NCBI RefSeq assembly: GCF_903645355.1
Contig: NZ_CAHJXR010000002.1
Coordinates: 62,001 to 126,000, forward strand
Length of the DNA: 64,000 nucleotides
Source: Schaalia sp. Marseille-Q2122
GTDB lineage: Bacteria > Actinomycetota > Actinomycetes > Actinomycetales > Actinomycetaceae
Direction: 5' to 3'
A model generated the notes under the pieces. It worked only from the letters and a program-made list of their open reading frames with translations. It was not told the DNA's origin and made no database searches. Below are positions 59,242-64,000 of this stretch, piece after piece (position 1 is the stretch's first letter; every line of letters begins with the position of its first letter). The position numbers and the translations under genes are program-made.

Positions 59242-60125
59242 TGTCCATCCTGACGGTCGATATCGGCGGAACGAAGATCCGCGTCGGCCTCGTGGAGGGC
59301 GATCGGGTCATCCGATCCGCATCCGCCCCCACGCCAGCATCAGAAGGCGGTGCCCGCCTGCTTGAAGTCATCTGTGAACTTGCCGCTGACTTTGAGGGCT
59401 ACCGTGGGGTGGGCGTTGCCGCTGCGGGCGTCATCGACAACGGGACAGTTGTCTCTGCGACCGACCTGATTAAAGGGTGGGCGGGGACTGACATCGCTGG
59501 CGAGCTCAGCGCCCGATTGGGCGTGCCGGTGTCGGTTCTTGGTGACGTCCACGCCCATGGCATGGGGGAGGCCACCATCGGCGCTGGAGCCAACTATCCA
59601 AGCTGCCTGACGGTGGCCGTCGGCACCGGCATTGGTGGCGCCCTTGTCGAAGGTGGCCAGGTCCACAGGGGTGCCCACAGCCTGGGTGGCCACATTGGCC
59701 ACATGGATGCCGTCGAGGCCTCTGGCCTGGCCTGCTCCTGCGGGCGCGAGGGACACATTGAGCCCCTCGCCTCAGGCTCCGGCGTGGCCGCCTGCTATGA
59801 GGCGCTGACTGGCGAGGTCGCCTCCGGGCGTGAGATTGACGCGCGTGCCCGCGCAGGCGAGGCCGCCGCCCAGCAGGTGCTCTACGGTTCGGCGCGAGCA
59901 CTTGGCCGACTGCTGGGATCGGTGGCCAATATGGTTGACCCTGGCGTGATCGTCCTGTCCGGGTCAATGACTCGCTCGGGCGAGGCCTGGTGGGAAGCCC
60001 TGCGTGAAGGCTACGCCGCCAGTGCCATGAACCCCGCGCAGGCAACCCCACTGTGTGAAGGCACTCTGGGAGACGACGCTCCGCTTCTTGGCGCTGCGGT
60101 TCAGTTCAGAAAGGAACACGACTAA
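59241..60125 (+). CDS. nanK: ROK-family sugar kinase, probable N-acetylmannosamine kinase
   Basis: ROK kinase of 294 aa. Phosphate loop VDIGGTKIRVGLV at residues 6-18, catalytic-base Asp102 in LGDVHAHG, AVGTGIGGALVEGG, and the zinc motif with His154, C165 and C167. The usual third cysteine of CxCGxxGC is replaced by His172 (CSCGREGHIE). His can bind zinc, so activity is likely kept. Position between nanA and nanE indicates ManNAc as substrate; a glucokinase cannot be excluded from sequence alone. Confidence 0.85.
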   Translation: MSILTVDIGGTKIRVGLVEGDRVIRSASAPTPASEGGARLLEVICELAADFEGYRGVGVAAAGVIDNGTVVSATDLIKGWAGTDIAGELSARLGVPVSVLGDVHAHGMGEATIGAGANYPSCLTVAVGTGIGGALVEGGQVHRGAHSLGGHIGHMDAVEASGLACSCGREGHIEPLASGSGVAACYEALTGEVASGREIDARARAGEAAAQQVLYGSARALGRLLGSVANMVDPGVIVLSGSMTRSGEAWWEALREGYAASAMNPAQATPLCEGTLGDDAPLLGAAVQFRKEHD

Positions 60126-60811
60126 TGACACACCCATTGATTGACAGCATGAAGGGCCGCCTGGTCGTGTCCGTTCAGGCATACTCCGGCGAGCCCATGC
60201 GTGATCCCCAGACCATGGCCCGCATCGCCAAGGCCGCCGAGATTGGCGGCGCAGCCGCCATCCGCTGCCAAGGACTGGCCGATATTGCCGCCATTAAAGG
60301 CCAGGTAGATGTGCCGGTGATCGGCCTGTGGAAGGAAGGTCACGAGGGCATCTACATTACGCCCACGCTGCGTCACGCCCGCGCCTGCTCCCTAGCTGGC
60401 GCCGACATTGTCGCCATTGACGCCACCCGCCGCCCCCGCCCCGACGGCCTGACCTACGCTCAGGTTGTCGAAGCCTGCCACGCTGAGGGCATCCTCGTCA
60501 TGGCCGACTGCGGCTCCATTGAGGACGCCCGCATGGCCGCCGAAGCCGGTTCGGACATCCTCTCGACCACGCTGGCTGGCTACTCCGGTGAGCGCGAAAA
60601 GACCCACGGCCCCGACCTGGAACTCCTGCGTGAGATGGTCGCCGAGTTCGACCTGCCCGTCATCTGCGAAGGCCGCGTACACACGCCAGCCGATGCGAAG
60701 GCTGCCATGGAGGCTGGCGCGTGGTGCGTGATTGTTGGAACAGCGATTACTCACCCGACGTCGATTACCGGCTGGTTCGCTGAGGCTGTGGCTTCGGCGG
60801 AGGTTGGCTGA
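60125..60811 (+). CDS. nanE: N-acetylmannosamine-6-phosphate 2-epimerase
   Basis: TIM-barrel epimerase of 228 aa converting ManNAc-6-P to GlcNAc-6-P, which joins amino-sugar catabolism. Motifs: VVSVQAYSGEPM at the N-terminus, GGAAAIRCQG, VIGLWKEGHEGIYITPT (Lys/Glu active-site region), IDATRRPRPDG, MADCGSIEDA, TTLAGYSGE and CEGRVHTPADAKAA. TAATG overlap with the kinase indicates coupling. The GlcNAc-6-P deacetylase and deaminase genes (nagA, nagB) and a sialidase are not in this window. Confidence 0.95.
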   Translation: MTHPLIDSMKGRLVVSVQAYSGEPMRDPQTMARIAKAAEIGGAAAIRCQGLADIAAIKGQVDVPVIGLWKEGHEGIYITPTLRHARACSLAGADIVAIDATRRPRPDGLTYAQVVEACHAEGILVMADCGSIEDARMAAEAGSDILSTTLAGYSGEREKTHGPDLELLREMVAEFDLPVICEGRVHTPADAKAAMEAGAWCVIVGTAITHPTSITGWFAEAVASAEVG

Positions 60812-60852
60812 TCGTCTCTTCTCCTAGAGCACCGTAGGGGTGCACCGCTCCT

Positions 60853-60890
60853 GCCCATGAGCCTGGCGCTACGCGTCGGCTCAACGCCCA
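60853..60890 (+). repeat. 38-bp direct repeat, copy 1
   Basis: Begins GCCCATGAGCCTGGCGCTAC and is identical over 38 bp to 60951-60988 (98-bp period). Each unit has internal TGAGCC/GGCTCA arms that can form a hairpin. Confidence 0.95.
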
Positions 60891-60928
60891 AACCCCCGCA
60901 ATAACAGCTCGGCCTAGCACTCTTGCGC

Positions 60929-61017
60929 GGAGGGATGAGGCGCCTCGTTCGCCCATGAGCCTGGCGCTACGCGTCGGCTCAACGCCCACCTAACCTGACG
61001 AGGCGCCTCATCCCTCC
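60929..61017 (+). repeat. 20-bp perfect inverted repeat enclosing the second 38-bp unit
   Basis: GGAGGGATGAGGCGCCTCGT (60929-60948) and its exact reverse complement (60998-61017) flank a 49-nt loop holding the 38-bp repeat at 60951-60988. Each arm also contains the palindrome GAGGCGCCTC. It lies 118 bp after nanE and may terminate or stabilise the nan transcript. It could also be a small non-autonomous mobile element, but no transposase or target duplication is visible. Confidence 0.85.
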
Positions 61018-61067
61018 TTCGTTTGGTGCTTTGCTGGGGTGGGGGGCAGTTTTGTGACAGTTGTTGT

Positions 61068-61135
61068 GTTGCGTGACAGGTATAGCTGCTCCAAAATGCA
61101 ACAAGTGATCCCCAGGACAACAAGTGTCACGCAAC
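61068..61135. repeat. 11-bp inverted repeat with 46-nt loop
   Basis: GTTGCGTGACA (61068-61078) and TGTCACGCAAC (61125-61135). It is in the gene-free stretch 60812-61356 and the function is unknown. Confidence 0.6.
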
Positions 61136-61216
61136 TTCGCGCCTAGTGGTGGGCACTGCCTCGGAATGGCCGGGGATGGGTGCCTAACCAGGCTCTGGCC
61201 CGTTGAAGCACCTCAG

Positions 61217-61338
61217 CTATGGGAGCCTCGTTGCAGTTTCTGGGGGTTATGCGGTGTGTTTTCTGCAACGCGGAGTGTTTTCTGCAATGCGGTGTGGATT
61301 CTGCGACGCGGTGTGGATTCTGCAACGCGCTGCGAGGG
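61217..61338 (+). repeat. Dispersed-repeat relative plus 19-bp tandem units
   Basis: 61217-61262 matches the reverse complement of the 116-bp repeat near 28100-28170, including an identical block TTTCTGGGGGTTATGCGGTG plus flank (61237-61258). Four 19-bp units follow (61263, 61282, 61301, 61320) of the form CTGCAACGCGGTGTGGATT with variation. A frame runs through them into the next gene, but its Cys-rich translation is not conserved-looking. Confidence 0.8.
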
Positions 61339-61343
61339 CGCGC

Positions 61344-61356
61344 TAGGGTTGCGTGT
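61344..61356 (+). promoter_or_regulatory. Leaderless-type -10 element of the ASCH gene
   Basis: TAGGGT (61344-61349), 7 nt, then ATG 61357, with no Shine-Dalgarno site. It sets the start downstream of the repeat array. Confidence 0.55.
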
Positions 61357-61959
61357 ATGTCTGAGACGTCAAGCATTGAGAGCTTCTGGCAGCGCGCACG
61401 CCTGGAGCATCCCGAACTCCCCGAGGAACCCGCCGAGGCGTGGGCTTTTGGCGCCACCCCCGAGATGGCTGACGAGCTGCTCGTCCTCGTCCTTGCCGGG
61501 ATTAAGACGGGCACAGCCTCGTCCCTGTGGGACTATCAGGCCGAAGGGGAGGCGCTTCCACACGTCGGTCAACTCAACATCATCCTTGATGGCGTGGGCG
61601 TGCCCTGCGCTATCGTCGAAACGACCGCGGTTGACATCGTGCCCTTTAACGAGGTATCCGCCGAGCATGCTTTCGCGGAAGGCGAGGGGGACCGCTCGCT
61701 GGAATACTGGCGCATGGAACATGAACGTTTCTGGCGGACCTATGGGGCTCCGCCTCCTACCAGGACGGTTCGGCATAAGGGCAATGCCGCACACGAGGGT
61801 ACCGCCGAAGCCGATGGTGAAGGCGTCGGCCTTGCCAACGCAGTGGATGCCTTGCCCGACCGAGGGGCTGCTCAAGCTGGTACTGCGGGGGCGCAAGCTG
61901 GCGGTTTCGCTGAGGATATGCCCGTTGTCTGCGAGCGTTTCCGCTTGCTCTATCCCTAA
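61357..61959 (+). CDS. ASCH domain-containing protein
   Basis: Protein of 200 aa of the ASCH family (PUA-like RNA-binding fold). Conserved features: WAFGATPEMADELLVLVLAGIKTGTASSLWDY (about 27-58; the G-x-K-x-x-T-x-S motif), VGQLNIILDGVGVPCAIVETT, EGEGDRSLEYWRMEHERFW and the C-terminal DMPVVCERFRLLYP. A low-complexity insert of about 50 residues (about 133-185, Ala/Gly-rich) separates the last strand from the rest, where relatives join directly. ATG 61357 is supported by the leaderless -10. ASCH proteins may act on modified nucleosides or RNA; no function is proven here. Confidence 0.85.
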   Translation: MSETSSIESFWQRARLEHPELPEEPAEAWAFGATPEMADELLVLVLAGIKTGTASSLWDYQAEGEALPHVGQLNIILDGVGVPCAIVETTAVDIVPFNEVSAEHAFAEGEGDRSLEYWRMEHERFWRTYGAPPPTRTVRHKGNAAHEGTAEADGEGVGLANAVDALPDRGAAQAGTAGAQAGGFAEDMPVVCERFRLLYP

Positions 61960-62083
61960 TGGAGAATCTTGTGTTAACTGGGCTCCGCCTCTAACTGATA
62001 CTGGGCTAGAGTGGAATCTCGCCTGATCCGAAAATGGGGCGTGCCAAGTCGGTCTGGCACCGACTGTTACTGTGAGGACTTCC

Positions 62084-62905
62084 ATGAGCGTGAAATATGA
62101 CTTGGGGGCCGTGCCTTCCGTGTCCCCTGTGACCAACGGAGTTGCTGCCTTTGATCCGGTGACTCTGAAGATCGCTGTTGAACAGGTGGCAGAGGTCGGC
62201 ATCCCTATGCGAGCCCGGCCTGAGCTGGACGCGAGTTGTCCCGCTAAACTCGCCGAGTTGGCTGATATTTCTGTGGTGTGCGACGGCGGGTTGTTTCGCA
62301 GTGCCACAGTAAAGATCGATACGGGCCATATGACCTGGGATGGGGATATTACTCCCGTAAGAGACTCCCTTCAGGACTATTGTGGTCGCGAGATCGAGGC
62401 GGTCTACCTTTCATGTCATCCGCTGATCGAGGTCGATGGGCGTCCTCTCACTCGTGTGCGGATGCTGACTCCCGCTGGCCACCCTGTGTGGGTGTGGTTC
62501 ACTGAGCTCGCCACGGAAGCTGAGCAGGTGGATGGCTGGGAACTGTTGGAGCTGGCGCAGGCCAGTATGAAGGCGTGGGAGGCCGAGGATCCAATCGAAC
62601 ACTCGACTGTCGTCACCGTGCCAGTGCTGGACATGGAGTACGAGGCGCTTGTTGATGGCGTTGAGGGGGGAGGCTTGGTCACACAGCGCTTCCGTGCCAG
62701 CATGGACGAAACGGGAGCTCATGTGGTGGCTGAAACGATGATCTGCCTGGGACTGCCTGTTGAGTTCACCCCACCACCACGCTATGACTTTGGCGCTCAG
62801 GGGCCGGTGTGTCTGTGGTTTAGCGAGGACGGAGCTGACCTGCCTTTCAGCGTCATCTACACCTCCAGTGAAGCTTGGCAGGATGTTGACCCGGATGATT
62901 TCTGA
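62084..62905 (+). CDS. Unknown protein, possibly serpin-like in its C-terminal half
   Basis: Protein of 273 aa without signal peptide or transmembrane segment, acidic. I do not recognise the family with confidence. The C-terminal part has the serpin order: VVTVPVLDMEYEA (like the VxxPKFxIE strand), RFRASMDETGAHVVAETM (like the hinge VxExGTEAAAAT) and PVCLWFSEDGADLPFSVIY (like the final PFLFxIRxxxTGxILFxG strands). The protein is about 100 residues shorter than true serpins and the hinge lacks the small-residue run, so it is at best a degenerate relative. ATG 62084 has gagga 6 nt upstream; GTG 62072 is the alternative. No operon partner. Confidence 0.5.
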   Translation: MSVKYDLGAVPSVSPVTNGVAAFDPVTLKIAVEQVAEVGIPMRARPELDASCPAKLAELADISVVCDGGLFRSATVKIDTGHMTWDGDITPVRDSLQDYCGREIEAVYLSCHPLIEVDGRPLTRVRMLTPAGHPVWVWFTELATEAEQVDGWELLELAQASMKAWEAEDPIEHSTVVTVPVLDMEYEALVDGVEGGGLVTQRFRASMDETGAHVVAETMICLGLPVEFTPPPRYDFGAQGPVCLWFSEDGADLPFSVIYTSSEAWQDVDPDDF

Positions 62906-62998
62906 ATTCGACAGTTGAGCGGCGGTTATGGCCGGGAGCGCGGATCACTCTGGAGTGCTGTGGAAGGCGGTCGTGTTTCTTTCCGCGTGGTGAGAGGT

Positions 62999-63952
62999 TC
63001 ACTCACTGGAGGTCTGCTGTTCGGAAGGGGAAGCGTTCAAGACTCCGAAGGGAATGTGTACGCAGGGTACTTGGTCAGCGGCGGGTTCGAGGTGTCCGCG
63101 TTGGTCGTCGAAGAAGATGTGCGGGCGTAGGACGTTAAGGATTGTTGATTTATCGATGCCACCGAGGAAGAAGGCATCATTCACATGTAGTCCGCGTTCG
63201 CGCAAGGTGCTGACGACCCGTTCATGAGCGGGCGCGTTGCGTGCGGTAACGATTGCTACGCGGAGGCGCTGTTTGTATTGTGGATCCTTCAGTTTGAGGG
63301 CGTCTTCGATCTCTTGGATGCGGTTGAGGGCTCGTAAGAAATTGGCCAAGCGTCCTTCTTCAAGGGGGTTTGAGGCGTTGAGTGCTTCGTTCTCATGAAA
63401 GTCCTCTAGACCGCCTTCTTGGAAGACTCGCTCTGATTCGTCTGAGGCTAGGACTCCATCAAAGTCGAAAGCAACGCGGAGGTCGGTGCCTTCGAGGTCG
63501 GCTGCGGGCTGTCCGATCACTTGCCCTGCTGCGAAACCCATACCAAGAGCTTCGACGACGTCGTCGCGATTGGCTGAGAGGAATAGAGACATGTGCAGGG
63601 CTTGCATGAATTCGTAGGGGGATTTGCCCTGCGAGAAGATGGCGCGCGAGATATCGAGGCCGTGGGTTTTGATGGAGCGCATGACCCTGAGTCCCGTTTC
63701 AGGATCGTTGCGCGACAAGATGATGACTTCAACGAGGGGGCATTGGTCTTCACAGAGGTTGTTGAGGGAGAGTAAGCGCTTGATAAAACTGAACGCGACG
63801 CCGGGCTTGAGGGCGTCGTTGATGTGTTCAGCCTGGTACTTGCGGTAGGCGTTCTCACCGTTTTGGCGGAATACGGCATCGGACTCGGTGAGGTTGAATA
63901 GGGCGCTGGAGGAAATGCCTACGACTAGTTTGTCATCGAGTGTGTAGCCCAT
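62999..63952 (-). CDS. 5'-nucleotidase (cytosolic NT5C1-type)
   Basis: HAD-superfamily nucleotidase of 317 aa resembling the 5-nucleotidase family of eukaryotic NT5C1A/B, found sporadically in bacteria. N-terminal LVVGISSSALFNLTESDAVFR, then EVIILSRNDPETGLRV and GKSPYEFMQAL. The HAD motif I is VAFDFDGVLASDESE (about residues 160-174), motif II RVAIVTARNAPAHER, and the metal-site Asp pair is in IFFDDQRGH. It would dephosphorylate AMP/IMP-type mononucleotides. gggaggtcgca precedes the ATG. Convergent with the unknown gene. The 93 bp between the two stops hold nothing identifiable. Confidence 0.88.
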   Translation of the reverse strand: MGYTLDDKLVVGISSSALFNLTESDAVFRQNGENAYRKYQAEHINDALKPGVAFSFIKRLLSLNNLCEDQCPLVEVIILSRNDPETGLRVMRSIKTHGLDISRAIFSQGKSPYEFMQALHMSLFLSANRDDVVEALGMGFAAGQVIGQPAADLEGTDLRVAFDFDGVLASDESERVFQEGGLEDFHENEALNASNPLEEGRLANFLRALNRIQEIEDALKLKDPQYKQRLRVAIVTARNAPAHERVVSTLRERGLHVNDAFFLGGIDKSTILNVLRPHIFFDDQRGHLEPAADQVPCVHIPFGVLNASPSEQQTSSE

Positions 63953-63983
63953 TGCGACCTCCCGTGGGTATTTCTTAATGAGA

Positions 63984-63989
63984 ATTATA
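63984..63989 (-). promoter_or_regulatory. -10 element of the 5'-nucleotidase gene
   Basis: A consensus TATAAT on the minus strand, 31 nt upstream of the ATG. The -35 would lie beyond the right window edge. Confidence 0.55.
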
Positions 63990-64000
63990 TGGAGTTGAAG

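Noticed and set aside
60929-61017. Insertion sequence ends
   Set aside because: A perfect inverted repeat but only 49 nt between arms, no transposase frame and no visible target-site duplication.
61219-61356. N-terminal extension of the ASCH gene through the repeat array
   Set aside because: Cys-rich translation of tandem repeats, no ribosome site, and a leaderless -10 directly before ATG 61357.
1-64000. tRNA, rRNA, riboswitch and prophage genes
   Set aside because: No cloverleaf with TTCRA-type T-loop, no rRNA core sequence, no recognisable riboswitch consensus and no integrase or phage structural gene was seen on either strand by reading; a covariance-model scan would be decisive.

Overview
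The window is a GC-rich chromosomal segment from an actinobacterium, most likely a member of the Actinomycetaceae (Schaalia/Actinomyces type). The evidence is the actinobacterial order ftsK-pgsA-clgR-DUF3046-recA-recX-miaB-miaA-dapF-hflX-lexA/LysM-nrdR, DivIVA/SepF-based polar growth genes, DUF3040-mraZ linkage, GAAC-N4-GTTC type SOS boxes, and many genes that look leaderless (TANNNT directly before the start codon). The genus is an inference; no rRNA or tRNA gene is visible. Almost everything is core chromosome, and I see no prophage, insertion sequence, CRISPR array or integrated plasmid.

Layout. 1-9.2 kb: the 3' part of ftsK, then pgsA, clgR, a DUF3046 gene, recA-recX-cinA, miaB and miaA. 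9.2-10.8 kb: a hipBA toxin-antitoxin pair with two operator palindromes. 10.8-26.1 kb: an MgtC-like protein, dapF, a methyltransferase, hflX-dinG, the SOS hub lexA / LysM division-inhibitor-like gene, nrdR, serA, a HelD-like ATPase, a PAC2 protein and a spermidine-synthase-like protein. 26.2-46 kb: dinB, DUF3040 and the division and cell wall (dcw) cluster mraZ-rsmH-ftsL-ftsI-murF-mraY-murD-ftsW-murG-murC-ftsQ-ftsZ-pgeF-sepF-yggT-divIVA. murE is absent from its usual place. 46-51.7 kb: lspA, an rluD-like gene, a GNAT gene and dnaE. 51.8-60.8 kb: a sialic acid import and catabolism locus, with a FadR/GntR regulator divergent from a SatABCD-type ABC transporter whose third component is a permease-ATPase fusion, then nanA, a ROK kinase and nanE. 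60.8-64 kb: a repeat-rich intergenic stretch, an ASCH protein, an unknown protein with possible serpin-like features, and a 5'-nucleotidase.

How the genes work together. RecA/LexA/LysM form an SOS circuit with matching operators at recA and in the lexA-LysM divergent region. The dcw cluster makes and flips lipid II and builds the divisome, and MraZ probably represses it through in-phase TGGKG repeats. The nan locus would import sialic acid, cleave it to ManNAc and pyruvate, phosphorylate ManNAc and epimerise it to GlcNAc-6-P, under a GntR-family regulator with palindromic sites overlapping the promoter.

The less explained features are non-coding. They are a 116-bp tandem repeat before mraZ with a related element 33 kb away, a 20-bp identical element before both clgR and the lexA/LysM pair, four consecutive stem-loops between mraZ and rsmH, a 20-bp perfect inverted repeat enclosing a duplicated 38-bp element after nanE, and two recA-leader hairpins with the same GGAGA loop. 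An apparent compensated frameshift lies in the FtsZ linker. I did not find a clearly new multi-gene system.
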